Of a DNA stretch of 64,000 bases, positions 43,848 through 53,035 are shown one piece after another. Source of the DNA: Bin55 sp009840545 (GTDB lineage: Bacteria; Pseudomonadota; Gammaproteobacteria; Pseudomonadales; Azotimanducaceae). Location of the stretch: assembly GCA_965208815.1 (NCBI GenBank), contig OZ242357.1, forward strand, positions 744,001 through 808,000, read 5' to 3'. The notes under the pieces were generated by a model. It made no database searches. It saw nothing but the letters and a program-made list of their open reading frames with translations, and was not told the origin of the DNA. The translations under genes and the position numbers were made by a program. Position 1 is the stretch's first letter. Each line of letters opens with the position of its first letter.

Positions 43848-46025
43848 GTGCACCCTGAAGTTCCTTTCGTGCGCGACCTGCTCATCGTTGGTGGTGGGCA
43901 CTCCAATGTAGAGGTCCTGCGTCACTACGGAATGAAGCCCGAACCTGGTGTTCGTATTACAGTGGTGGCACGAGAGCCTCACACCCCGTACTCCGGGATG
44001 CTTCCTGGTTACTTGGCCGGCAAGTACACATGGGACGAAATCCATATCGATCTGCTGAAGCTTTCCACGTTTGCCAACGCGAGATTCATTCCCGACGAAG
44101 TCACGCGAGTCAATTTAAGCGAACAGACTGTAAGTTTTGGATCACGTCCTGACCTTCGCTATGACGTGATAGCCATAAATACAGGTGGAGCACCCGGTAA
44201 ACACTATCAAGATAACGATCTTGTAATCCCTGTGAAACCCATTGGTCAGTTCATTCCAGCGTGGAATCAGGTTGTCTCCCAACACGGGACCGGAAGTGGC
44301 TATCGCCTGACAATCGTTGGTGGCGGACCTGGAAGTGTGGAAGTCGCTTTAGCGATTCGCGAACGCCATGGAGATGCGTTCACCATTAATCTTGTAACAG
44401 CAAACGACATCCTTCTCAAGGAACACAACAAGCTCCTTGAACGTGCGATTGCCCGAGAACTTCAGAAGAACGACATCTCAGTCTCGTGTGATTTCAATGT
44501 CGTTGACGTCACCGATCGCGCCGTTATTGCTGCCGATGGTCGCAAGTTGGAGTCAGATTGCGTCCTGTGGGTGGCTGGTGTAGAGGCCCCGGACTGGATA
44601 CGCGAATCTAACTTTGCTGTCGATAAGGGAGGCTTTCTTCGAGTAAATCAAAACTTGCAAAGCATTTCCAACCCCAATGCCTTTGCAGCGGGTGACATTG
44701 TGTGTTTGGATGGACAGGAGCGACCTAAGTCTGGTGTGTATGCGGTTCGAGCTGGACCCTACTTAGCTCGAAACACGAGATTCGCTTTGACTTCACGACC
44801 ACTTCGTCGTTACAAGGCACAGCGTAAAGCTCTCGCAATTCTCCGGCTTTCTCACGTCCGCGCCGTTGCGACCAAGGGGCCTATATGTCTAAGTTCCCGA
44901 CCTGTTGAGGTTTGGAAAGACTGGATAGACCGAACATTCATGCGTAGATATTCGGATCTTCCTGAAATGGATTCTTCCGTTGAGCTTCTCAAGCCCCTAA
45001 CGCTACGGGAAGACCAACCCGACCCGCTTCGCTGCGGTGGCTGTGGTTCAAAACTTGGTGCAGACTTGCTCGAAAGCGTTTTACGACGATTGGGAGTTGG
45101 AGTTGACCGCGAACATGTACGTGGAATTGGTGACGATGCAGCGGTTGTAGACTGGAACTCCTCTCGTTTTGCGACTAGCTGCGATGGATTCCGCTCCATG
45201 ATCACGGACCCATACCAATTTGGAAGACTCTCCGCAAACCATGCTTTGAACGATCTCTATGCGATGGGATCGGATCCCAAGATTGCTCTTGCAATGGTAA
45301 CTGTGCCATTGATGTCGCATACATTGATGGAAGACGAGCTCTACCAAGCGATGTCTGGAGCAATGTCGGTGTTTGAAGAATCAAATACAAAGCTTGTTGG
45401 AGGACACTCGGCGGAGGGTAGCGAACTGTCTCTTGGGTTCGCTGTCACCGGTACCGTTCCGCAAGATCCTGTTTTGAATTCATCCTTGGTCTCAGACCAT
45501 GCCTTGGTGCTCACGAAACCCTTGGGAACTGGGTTGCTACTCGCGGGGATCATGCACGGAACCACTTCTGCGAAGGATTTGATGACAGCTATTGAAGTCA
45601 TGGATCAATCAAATGCCGAAGCAGCACGAATCTTGCTTGATTTCGACCCAAGCGCAATGACAGACGTTACTGGATTCGGACTACTGGGACACATTTCGGA
45701 GATTTCACTCCGTTCGAGCGTAAACGTTGAATTGGTTGTGGACCAAATACCGTTGATGGACGGTGCTAAAGAAACTGTTATGCAGCAGGTTCGAAGTTCC
45801 TTGCACGACAACAACGCTCAAAGTGTTGCTGACTACGAAAAACGAAGAGACTTTGATGATTCGGAGATTGCACCGCTCGTAGACCCACAAACATGCGGTG
45901 GTCTCGTTGCCGCGATCCCTAAGGCACATGTCGATGAGTGTGTAGATCGCTTGCGAGACGCAGGGTATCTACATGCAGGTCAAATTGGACTGTCTATTGA
46001 ATCTGAAGCGTCGAGATTGGTGTAA
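43848..46025 (+). CDS. selD: NDH-type flavoprotein fused to selenide, water dikinase SelD
   Basis: 725 aa, GTG start. Residues 1-380 are an FAD/NAD(P)H disulfide-oxidoreductase-like domain (LLIVGGGHSN, then LTIVGGGPGSVEVAL and FAAGDIV). Residues about 390-725 are SelD: CGGCGSK with C396 and C399, GDDAAVVDW, ATSCDGFRSM, and SAMTDVTGFGLLGH. SelD makes selenophosphate for tRNA-Sec and for 2-selenouridine in tRNA. The flavin domain probably helps to supply or reduce selenium. The active-site residue is Cys. tRNA-Sec lies 3.5 kb away. Confidence 0.93.
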   Translation: MHPEVPFVRDLLIVGGGHSNVEVLRHYGMKPEPGVRITVVAREPHTPYSGMLPGYLAGKYTWDEIHIDLLKLSTFANARFIPDEVTRVNLSEQTVSFGSRPDLRYDVIAINTGGAPGKHYQDNDLVIPVKPIGQFIPAWNQVVSQHGTGSGYRLTIVGGGPGSVEVALAIRERHGDAFTINLVTANDILLKEHNKLLERAIARELQKNDISVSCDFNVVDVTDRAVIAADGRKLESDCVLWVAGVEAPDWIRESNFAVDKGGFLRVNQNLQSISNPNAFAAGDIVCLDGQERPKSGVYAVRAGPYLARNTRFALTSRPLRRYKAQRKALAILRLSHVRAVATKGPICLSSRPVEVWKDWIDRTFMRRYSDLPEMDSSVELLKPLTLREDQPDPLRCGGCGSKLGADLLESVLRRLGVGVDREHVRGIGDDAAVVDWNSSRFATSCDGFRSMITDPYQFGRLSANHALNDLYAMGSDPKIALAMVTVPLMSHTLMEDELYQAMSGAMSVFEESNTKLVGGHSAEGSELSLGFAVTGTVPQDPVLNSSLVSDHALVLTKPLGTGLLLAGIMHGTTSAKDLMTAIEVMDQSNAEAARILLDFDPSAMTDVTGFGLLGHISEISLRSSVNVELVVDQIPLMDGAKETVMQQVRSSLHDNNAQSVADYEKRRDFDDSEIAPLVDPQTCGGLVAAIPKAHVDECVDRLRDAGYLHAGQIGLSIESEASRLV

Positions 46026-46068
46026 AGAGTACGGTTCTGACCTAGTGGGACTGGTTATAGGTCAGAAA

Positions 46069-47046
46069 CTACATCCAAGGTTCCAGAAAATAGCAAACGC
46101 AGTCCTGTAACGCAATTCGAGGATTGTCGGTGTACATCGACATGATTACATCGCTGCTCAGACATACGGAATCGTTCTTGTACTCCAAGTATGACGGGGT
46201 CACATCATTCAATCTTTCATCCTGTGCTAGAAGTCGGCCTCCACCGCTTTTTAGTTGTGCGATTTCGGTTCCCTTGTCAAGAGTCTTGAAATTCCAGTCG
46301 CTTAGAGATGGTGTGAAACTGGGAACTTGGGACTCGTCCAATTCCTGGGCGTTCTCGATGACAACTCGAATCTTGTTGGTGTAGATTTCCAGGTCGTCAC
46401 TGTGGGTTGCCGGCACTGCGCCCAAATCGAGCAAGAACTTGAGAAAATCTCTTGCCCGGTCAACGCTGGTTGGATCGGAAGGAACCCCGACTTCTAGAGT
46501 AATTGCCGTACAGAATTGAGAGCACCTCCGGGAGAGAATGCTCAAAGGCTGCATTGCGAATATTGCGGTCTTACTAAACTTCCGTGCAGCCGAAAGCGTT
46601 GAGGGATTCATGTCAGTGATTACTGCATGGTGTGGATTTGGGCATGTATTGTTGTGGATATCGAGAGCAAACCACGGCTTTCTGGACGACACTCTCTCAA
46701 TGACCTCTTCAGCCCAGCGAAATTTCTTGCCGTTCTCTTCTTCCCAAATCCGATTGAAATCTGTTTGACCATCAAGAGCGCGAACCCCTTGGCTGGCAGC
46801 TAAAACGTTACCAACCAGCAGGAGCATTGAGGTGCCTTGTCCGTTGTGTTGTTGCTCTTTGAGAATGGAACAGACGGCATCCCATCCTGAAATTTCGTTT
46901 CCATGCAACAACACGGAAACAAACATGGGAGCTTGACCGGGCTGCGTCAAGTCGAACAGAGTAGGACCATCAAGGACAGTGAGCAATTCCGTAGCAGGTA
47001 GATCCAATATAGCTGGATCTAACGATGTTTTTACGCGGAGGGTCAT
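46069..47046 (-). CDS. AstE/aspartoacylase-like zinc hydrolase (M14 family)
   Basis: 325 aa from ATG 47046, which overlaps the stop of the preceding gene by 4 bp. Zinc motif HGNEISGWDA (first His and Glu) and ALDIHNNT; ITLEVGVP carries the catalytic Glu. The family cleaves N-acyl amino acids or dipeptide-like amides. Coupling with a glutamate-cysteine-ligase-type gene suggests that the two act on the same glutamyl or peptide-like metabolite. Confidence 0.82.
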   Translation of the reverse strand: MTLRVKTSLDPAILDLPATELLTVLDGPTLFDLTQPGQAPMFVSVLLHGNEISGWDAVCSILKEQQHNGQGTSMLLLVGNVLAASQGVRALDGQTDFNRIWEEENGKKFRWAEEVIERVSSRKPWFALDIHNNTCPNPHHAVITDMNPSTLSAARKFSKTAIFAMQPLSILSRRCSQFCTAITLEVGVPSDPTSVDRARDFLKFLLDLGAVPATHSDDLEIYTNKIRVVIENAQELDESQVPSFTPSLSDWNFKTLDKGTEIAQLKSGGGRLLAQDERLNDVTPSYLEYKNDSVCLSSDVIMSMYTDNPRIALQDCVCYFLEPWM

Positions 47047-48461
47047 GTGAGGTCCCACGTATGGACGGGTTCGTTGGACTCCTGATGAGTGAAGTAGGAC
47101 CGAGTAAGTCCTGCAAGATCGTTACCGTGGGATTCAACCCAGGAGCGTTGCCATGTAGCCCCGTTCATTCCGGAGGCAACACGATCCTTGATGATTCCTA
47201 GGTATTTATCGACTTCGTCGGAAGGCACTTCCTCCAATTCCAGCGCTTCGCCTGCCATAGGCAATAGTTTGTTTAGGATCAAGTGACTAACCGTCAACTT
47301 TTCTCCATTGATCCAAGTTATTTCGGCGTCCAATCCAAGTCGTGCAGCTGCGTAGAAATTGTCCTTTGCCACTTCAAAGGGGAGTAATTCTTCAATCGGT
47401 GTTTCTTGCCGACCTAGCGCACGGACAAAGCCTATGAATACCGCACAGTTTGCTATGCAATCTATGACCGTTGGCCCTGATGGAACTACTCGGTGTTCTA
47501 TTCGCAAATGGGGTTGGCCATCGTAATCAAAACCTATCAATGGTCGATTCCATCTCCAAATCGTTCCATTTTGAAACCGCAAATGTGCGTACTTGTTGAT
47601 AGGTTCTGGTTGCACGAACGGTAGCAAAATCGTGTGTCCGAGACGATTCTCCGAGAACAGTTCACAAAGCGAATCTTTCGCATAGCCCGATCCAAAAATC
47701 ACGCGCTGTAGGTGTCGTTCGCCAATATGGGTTGCTTGTTCGAACAAGGGAATCCTTGTTTCTGCCCACAAGTCTTTCCCAAAGAGATAGGGTGCATTTG
47801 CACTGAGGGCAACCATTGGGGCCGACACGGCAATGGCCGCATTGAAGTCACGAACTGCACGATATGGTTTGCATTGCAGATGGATCTGAAAGCTCGTCGT
47901 GGCTGCTTCTAGCATTACATCTTGGTGAAGTAGATTAAGGTCTTCACAACCACTGATAGCAATTCTGAGATCTGCCCCATCACGAAGGGCGATGATGCGA
48001 TCATTCAATGCTCGATAGCGCACCATATCGGACATGTTGCGGGAATTTAGTAGGTCGCGACGCATCGTCGGCAAAATACCCACTTGAACTAATTTTGTGT
48101 CGTTTTCTTTTGCGGCGTTTTGGCAAGCGTCCCATGTCGAGGCCAATTCGTCGTGAAGCCTGGAAAACGCACGTCCTGTTAAGGAGCATGGACTCCCATT
48201 AAGTTCGACGTTGAACTGAGAGAGCTCAGGGACTACCAATGGATTGTTAAGTGTGTCGAGAATTTCTTGATTCAGACCCTTTGGATTGCCAGCTTCGTCG
48301 ACAATGCAGGCTTCGAGCTCAAATCCAACGATGTCTCCGCGTGTGCTGAATCCATTGCTGTCAAAAAGTCGAGTTACGTGTTCAGTCTCTTCTTCGAGTA
48401 GTCGGCGAAATCGGCTGAAGTCGACAGCTTCGAAGTGCCGTACACTTATTTCGTCTCCCAC
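47043..48461 (-). CDS. GCS2-type carboxylate-amine ligase (glutamate-cysteine ligase-like)
   Basis: 472 aa. GFELEACIVD (residues about 45-54) and LSQFNVELNG match the ATP- and amino-acid-binding strands of GCS2 proteins (YbdK/EgtA-like ligases); LRIEHRVVPSGPTVID and the catalytic region are present. It could be the glutathione-synthesis ligase of this organism or a ligase making another gamma-glutamyl compound. It is translationally coupled to the zinc hydrolase gene. Confidence 0.83.
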   Translation of the reverse strand: MGDEISVRHFEAVDFSRFRRLLEEETEHVTRLFDSNGFSTRGDIVGFELEACIVDEAGNPKGLNQEILDTLNNPLVVPELSQFNVELNGSPCSLTGRAFSRLHDELASTWDACQNAAKENDTKLVQVGILPTMRRDLLNSRNMSDMVRYRALNDRIIALRDGADLRIAISGCEDLNLLHQDVMLEAATTSFQIHLQCKPYRAVRDFNAAIAVSAPMVALSANAPYLFGKDLWAETRIPLFEQATHIGERHLQRVIFGSGYAKDSLCELFSENRLGHTILLPFVQPEPINKYAHLRFQNGTIWRWNRPLIGFDYDGQPHLRIEHRVVPSGPTVIDCIANCAVFIGFVRALGRQETPIEELLPFEVAKDNFYAAARLGLDAEITWINGEKLTVSHLILNKLLPMAGEALELEEVPSDEVDKYLGIIKDRVASGMNGATWQRSWVESHGNDLAGLTRSYFTHQESNEPVHTWDLT

Positions 48462-48659
48462 GATGACTCCTCTGCCGAATCCCGCTGGTTTAAGGCTCGG
48501 CGACTCTTACCCGGTTGAAATTGTACGGTGTCCGCATCAAGCTCCTGCCAAGGGGATGGTCTTTGGTTCAATGCTTGGACATGCAATTTCGACAATTAGA
48601 CCCAGTCAACCTTTATGCTTTTACATGAAGATTGCGCAAGAACATTCGAGTAATCACTC

Positions 48660-49538
48660 GTGACAGGGGAAGAATCCAATTGGACACTTGTGGGCTCGTC
48701 GCTAAGCCACAAAGCGATCAGCGAGTGCCAACTGGTGCTAACTGCGACGGGAATTGAGACCCGAGTTGAACGAGATACGACCCGTTGGCTTCTTTTTACA
48801 AGATCGGAAATGGAGTCGGCCGCTCGCCGCCAGCTCGAGATCTATCGAAAAGAGAACAAGGATGTGAAGCGAGAACGTGCTCCGTCTCCGCAGATCGACA
48901 AAGGGTTCGTTGGGTGTGTGTTTTACGTCGCAATCGTATGGTCCGTATGGCTACTTGAATCCGTAGGTCTGCTTGGTGAATTCCCTCGTGAGGGTGCCAT
49001 GTGGGCTTACGCAGTACGTGAACAAGGCGAGTGGTGGCGTACATTCACGGCATTGATGCTTCATGGCGACGTTATACATCTAGTTGGCAACACAGCTTTC
49101 GGTCTGATTTTTGGAGTCATTGCTGGACGACACTACGGGTCAGGGCTGGCTTGGTTGCTGATCGTGTTGTGCGGCGCTGCTGGCAATTACTTGAATGCAC
49201 TACTGCAGGCCAACATGTTTGTATCGATCGGTGCGTCTACCGGAATGTTTGCGGCTGTGGGTCTGATTGGAGGAATGTTCTTTCGCCGTCGATTCATTTC
49301 AGGGCGTGGATGGAGGTATAACGCCATCCCCATAGTGGGCGTAATTGGAATCTTTGCGTTCATGGGTATTGGAACCGAACGAACCGATGTTGTGGCGCAT
49401 TTGACAGGGTTGTTTTGTGGATTGCTTGCCGGCATCGTTGTATCGAGCTTTGACCTCCGCCGCATTGGCAAGTCGGGTCAGATACTTGCTGGAATCGGCG
49501 CTTTGGCTCTCTTAGGTATCGCAACTGTCTTAGCATGA
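48660..49538 (+). CDS. Rhomboid-family intramembrane serine protease
   Basis: 292 aa, GTG start. About 80 cytoplasmic residues precede six membrane helices. The catalytic pair is S193 (SIGASTGMF) and H247 (VVAHLTG); LHGDVIHLVGNTAF is the conserved loop region. Such enzymes cut membrane proteins inside the lipid bilayer. The N-terminal part (residues 1-50) looks like a small DUF2007-type domain. It is convergent with selC. Confidence 0.87.
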   Translation: MTGEESNWTLVGSSLSHKAISECQLVLTATGIETRVERDTTRWLLFTRSEMESAARRQLEIYRKENKDVKRERAPSPQIDKGFVGCVFYVAIVWSVWLLESVGLLGEFPREGAMWAYAVREQGEWWRTFTALMLHGDVIHLVGNTAFGLIFGVIAGRHYGSGLAWLLIVLCGAAGNYLNALLQANMFVSIGASTGMFAAVGLIGGMFFRRRFISGRGWRYNAIPIVGVIGIFAFMGIGTERTDVVAHLTGLFCGLLAGIVVSSFDLRRIGKSGQILAGIGALALLGIATVLA

Positions 49539-49543
49539 ACGAG

Positions 49544-49637
49544 TGGCGGAAGAGGTAGGAGTCGAACCCACCAGACGCAGACTAAGCGTCTCAACGGCTT
49601 TGAAGGCCGCGCGCCTCACCGGAGGCGATGCTCTTCC
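49544..49637 (-). tRNA. selC: tRNA-Sec (anticodon TCA), CCA encoded
   Basis: 94 nt. An 8-bp acceptor stem (GGAAGAGC against the 3' strand ending in CTCTTCC), a long D stem (CCTCCGGTGAGG), anticodon loop CTTCAAA with TCA in the anticodon, a long extra arm (GAGACGCTTAGTCTGCGTCT), T loop GTTCGACTC, and 3' GCCA. The shape and the CTCCGGTGAGG segment are shared with E. coli selC. It allows UGA to be read as selenocysteine and, with selD nearby, indicates a working Sec pathway. Confidence 0.96.
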
Positions 49638-49644
49638 GCATAGC

Positions 49645-49673
49645 ATTAGAGTACAGTCGCTAAACTGATTCAA
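49645..49673 (-). promoter_or_regulatory. selC promoter
   Basis: On the minus strand TTGAAT (49673-49668) and TCTAAT (49650-49645) are 17 bp apart, and the -10 ends 7 bp before the mature tRNA 5' end. This is a good sigma-70 promoter. Confidence 0.72.
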
Positions 49674-49680
49674 GCCCCTC

Positions 49681-49800
49681 GTAGCAGCAACCTGAGAATA
49701 ACCCAAGTTGAATTGGCATCAAGTTGCGTGTGTACCTGCATTGAACTCTTAGAGAGAATCGTTGTGTTTGAATAAAACCGGATATTCAGGTTGCTACTAC
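49681..49800. repeat. 15-bp inverted repeat around a 90-bp spacer between selC and leuA
   Basis: GTAGCAGCAACCTGA (49681-49695) and TCAGGTTGCTACTAC (49786-49800) are inverted copies with one mismatch. As minus-strand RNA the mismatch becomes a G-U pair. No target duplication is seen outside it. It may be a small MITE-like remnant, or the stem of a leader or regulatory RNA. Confidence 0.65.
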
Positions 49801-49953
49801 ACACAGCACAATTGGTCTTGAAGCTGTCTAACCATACAATGAATAGTTACTGCCACATTTGTAAGAGCCACGCTTGGAGGGCGTTCAGTCAGGCTTATCA
49901 GCGCCGTCATACGTTGCAATCATCCAGCTCTCTCACCATGAACATCCACCTTG
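49801..49953. other. leuA leader region, no leader peptide recognised
   Basis: About 150 bp upstream of leuA. I looked for a Leu-rich leader peptide with terminator and antiterminator hairpins and for a T-box, and saw neither. Confidence 0.35.
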
Positions 49954-51696
49954 ATGGAAGCTAAGTCTCCAATACCCGATAGCCCTGTATCCGGTAGTAA
50001 GTCCGGTGCGATGCCATTCGAGAAGTACTCCGCTTTCACACCCATCGAACTTCCGAATCGCACTTGGCCGTCAAACAGGTTGAAGCACGCTCCAAGATGG
50101 TGCAGTGTTGATTTGCGTGACGGAAACCAAGCTCTCATCGAACCTATGAGTGTCGATGAGAAGCTGAGGATGTACGAGCTCCTGTTGGAAGTCGGTTTTA
50201 TTGAAATTGAGGTGGGCTTTCCAGCTGCATCGCAGCCCGACTTCGATTTCATTAGAAAAATAATCGACGATGGTCTTGTCCCTGAAGACATCACGATCCA
50301 AGTGCTCTGCCAGGCTCGCAAGGAACTAATTGAGCGCACTGTTGAAGCCCTCGACGGCACAAGAAACGCAATTTTTCATCTCTACAACTCGACTTCTGCA
50401 TTGCAACGTAAAGTTGTTTTCAACATGGACCGAAAGCAAATTGTGGATCTTGCTGTAGCGGGCACAGAGCTTGTCAGGGATACTACCCGGCACCTGACCA
50501 ACACGAATGTAGAGTTTGAGTACTCGCCGGAGAGCTTCACCGGGACAGAGCTTGACTTTGCTCTCGAAATCAGTTCCGCCGTGTGCGAGACTTGGGGAGC
50601 TTCGACGGATCGCAAGGTGATTATCAATCTTCCGTCCACCGTCGAATTGACAACTCCCAACATCTATGCCGACCAAATCGAGTACTTTTGTAGAAACTTC
50701 GACTTTCGCGATTCCTCAATCGTCAGTCTGCATACACACAATGATCGAGGAACGGGGATTGCGGCAACCGAACTTGCCTTGATGGCTGGAGCAGAGAGAG
50801 TAGAGGGCACGTTGTTTGGAAATGGTGAACGTACTGGAAACTGCGATATCGTCACGGTTGCCATGAACCTATTCTCTCAGGGAGTGGATCCACAATTGGA
50901 CTTGTGTGACATGCCACGGATTCGCGAGACCGTTGAATCGATAAACAAGCTACCTGTACATCCGAGACATCCTTATGCGGGCGACCTTGTGTTCACGGCC
51001 TTCTCTGGCTCTCATCAAGACGCCATTCGAAAAGGCATGTCGCATGTGGACCGATCACGGTGGGAAGTGCCGTACTTGCCGATCGATCCCGAAGATGTAG
51101 GTTCGTCTTACAAGGAATCGGTAAGAATCAATAGTCAGTCGGGCAAGGGTGGAGTAGGTTTTGTGCTCGAAGAGCACTATGGGATTTATTTACCTCGTGA
51201 AATGCTTGTTGAGTTTTCGCGGTATGTCCAGACGATCACCGAGGACACTCAATCCGAAGTGTCGCCGTCAAATATGTTTGATGCTCTCGTCCTTGAGTAT
51301 CAAGTGGAGGACGGACCCTACAAACTCGATCACTATGCACTGTCAAACAATGACGAGGAAAACAGGACGATGATTGATGCGATGGTTCGTGTTTCCGAGA
51401 GCCAGATCGGTATGAAGGGGGAGGGGTCCGGTCCAGTACAGGCGTTGGTCAATGCACTTTCGGAGACCTTGAATGAACCTCTGCGGGTCAGTGACTACAT
51501 TCATCAGACCATCCAAAGAGAAGGAATCGATAAGGGTCGATCGACGTCCGTTGGCATTGTCGCGATTGAGTTTGAAGACCGACTTGTCTACGGAATTGGC
51601 CTCGGCAAGAATGCCGTTTCCGTGTCACTGACAGCGGTCATGGCTGCCTTGAACAGAAGATGGAAACTGTCCGAAGGAAGAGTCAGGCAGACGTAG
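49954..51696 (+). CDS. leuA: 2-isopropylmalate synthase
   Basis: 580 aa from ATG 49954; ATG 50011 (MPFEKYSAF) is an alternative closer to the conserved start. This is the long LeuA form: the HMGL-like barrel has DLRDGNQAL and HTHNDRGTGIA (metal ligands), followed by the linker and the C-terminal regulatory domain (about 420-575) that binds leucine for feedback control. It makes the first step of leucine synthesis from 2-oxoisovalerate and acetyl-CoA. It stands alone, without leuBCD. Confidence 0.94.
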   Translation: MEAKSPIPDSPVSGSKSGAMPFEKYSAFTPIELPNRTWPSNRLKHAPRWCSVDLRDGNQALIEPMSVDEKLRMYELLLEVGFIEIEVGFPAASQPDFDFIRKIIDDGLVPEDITIQVLCQARKELIERTVEALDGTRNAIFHLYNSTSALQRKVVFNMDRKQIVDLAVAGTELVRDTTRHLTNTNVEFEYSPESFTGTELDFALEISSAVCETWGASTDRKVIINLPSTVELTTPNIYADQIEYFCRNFDFRDSSIVSLHTHNDRGTGIAATELALMAGAERVEGTLFGNGERTGNCDIVTVAMNLFSQGVDPQLDLCDMPRIRETVESINKLPVHPRHPYAGDLVFTAFSGSHQDAIRKGMSHVDRSRWEVPYLPIDPEDVGSSYKESVRINSQSGKGGVGFVLEEHYGIYLPREMLVEFSRYVQTITEDTQSEVSPSNMFDALVLEYQVEDGPYKLDHYALSNNDEENRTMIDAMVRVSESQIGMKGEGSGPVQALVNALSETLNEPLRVSDYIHQTIQREGIDKGRSTSVGIVAIEFEDRLVYGIGLGKNAVSVSLTAVMAALNRRWKLSEGRVRQT

Positions 51697-51698
51697 AC

Positions 51699-53006
51699 TT
51701 AGTCGTCGAGAGGCTCATCTTGATCGTCAGAGTCGCTCGGGGTCTCTTCTTCAGGTGTCTCGGTACGAACGACGCGAATGCTTGGCAAGGCATTTTCTCC
51801 CACTTTGAGCGTCTCGCAGACGTAGCCGTTGATTTTCAGACCTACGTTGCCATCTGGAATGTCTTCAAGGACCTCCAAGAGCAATCCGTTTAGAGTCTTT
51901 GGACCTTCAGTGGGTAGATCCCATTCGAGCCGGGTGTTTATGTCCCTAAGCAACGCATAGCCATCAATGACGTACGAGCCGTCCTCTTGCGGAAAAATGT
52001 CGGGATAGCCTGCTGACGTATCCGTCGTAAACTCACCGATGACCTCTTCCAGAATGTCTTCGAGGGTCACGATGCCCAAGACTGTTCCGTACTCGTCGAC
52101 AACAAATGCGAATCGTGTTTTCTTCTGTTGGAAATTGGCAAGCTGTGTCGGCAAAGGCGTGCCGCTTGGAACGAAATAGGGCTGCTCGAGTTGCTCCTTA
52201 AAGTCTTCTATTGCGATGGTCTCAGACCGGAGAAGTTGTCCCGCTCGTTTCAGATGGAGAACTCCGATCACGTTGTCGATATCGTCTTCGTACACCGGAA
52301 GGAGTGTATGGTTGGCATGAATAAGGTCATCTACCAAGTCACGATCAGAATTTCCTATGTCGATACCCTCTACTTCTGATCGATGAACCATGATGTCGTT
52401 AATCTCGGCTTTCCCCAGGTCCAGAATTCCCAATAGCATTTCCTGCCTCTCGAGAGGCAAGTCACTCTCGGTTCCAACGACTGTTCGTAGTTCTTCAAGA
52501 GACAGACTGGTTGACTTCGCTGCAATGTTTTTGACAAAAGGATTGACCATGACGCTTGCGCAAGCCTTCACTAACGAGACGGCTGGAGAGAGAATCTTCT
52601 CTAGAAGATTGAGAATATAGGAGGATGGAAAGGCTATAGACTCTGGACGTTCGGCTGCGATTGTCTTTGGAGCGACCTCGGCAAAGACAAGCATTAGGAA
52701 TGTGAACCCAATTGCGGCGACCGCCGGTCCAAAATCTCCTAACAGACGAACGCAGATCACATACGCAATCATTGCTGCGATGTTATTGACAAGATTGTTC
52801 CCAATCAGAATGACTCCCAACAGACGATCGGTCCTCCTCAGTAGCTTTTGGGATCGACGTGCACCTCGATTCCCTTGTGCTGCCATGTGTTTCAGCTGGT
52901 AGGGGTTCAGCTTCATCATGGCGGTCTCTGAGCTGGAGAAATATCCGCTCATAAAGATCAGAATGACTGTGGCAATTACGAGTAAAAACGTAGGAACTTC
53001 GGGCAT
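51699..53006 (-). CDS. CorC/CNNM-family (YfjD/HlyC-like) membrane protein
   Basis: 435 aa. DUF21 membrane domain (about residues 5-190, SGYFSSSETAMMKLN), two CBS domains (about 205-320, TLLPVYEDDIDNVIGVLHLK and FAFVVDEYGTVLGIVTLEDILEE), then a CorC_HlyC transporter-associated domain (SYVIDGYALLRDINTRL) and an acidic tail. The family is linked to Mg2+ and Co2+ handling. Gene order with ypjD and ffh matches E. coli. It is convergent with leuA (2 bp gap). Confidence 0.92.
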   Translation of the reverse strand: MPEVPTFLLVIATVILIFMSGYFSSSETAMMKLNPYQLKHMAAQGNRGARRSQKLLRRTDRLLGVILIGNNLVNNIAAMIAYVICVRLLGDFGPAVAAIGFTFLMLVFAEVAPKTIAAERPESIAFPSSYILNLLEKILSPAVSLVKACASVMVNPFVKNIAAKSTSLSLEELRTVVGTESDLPLERQEMLLGILDLGKAEINDIMVHRSEVEGIDIGNSDRDLVDDLIHANHTLLPVYEDDIDNVIGVLHLKRAGQLLRSETIAIEDFKEQLEQPYFVPSGTPLPTQLANFQQKKTRFAFVVDEYGTVLGIVTLEDILEEVIGEFTTDTSAGYPDIFPQEDGSYVIDGYALLRDINTRLEWDLPTEGPKTLNGLLLEVLEDIPDGNVGLKINGYVCETLKVGENALPSIRVVRTETPEEETPSDSDDQDEPLDD

Positions 53007-53035
53007 GGACTGAAACTTGGTCTAGGGTCTTGTGG

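Noticed and set aside
49801..49953. Leucine attenuator or T-box before leuA
   Set aside because: No Leu-codon run, no terminator with T-run and no T-box sequence found.
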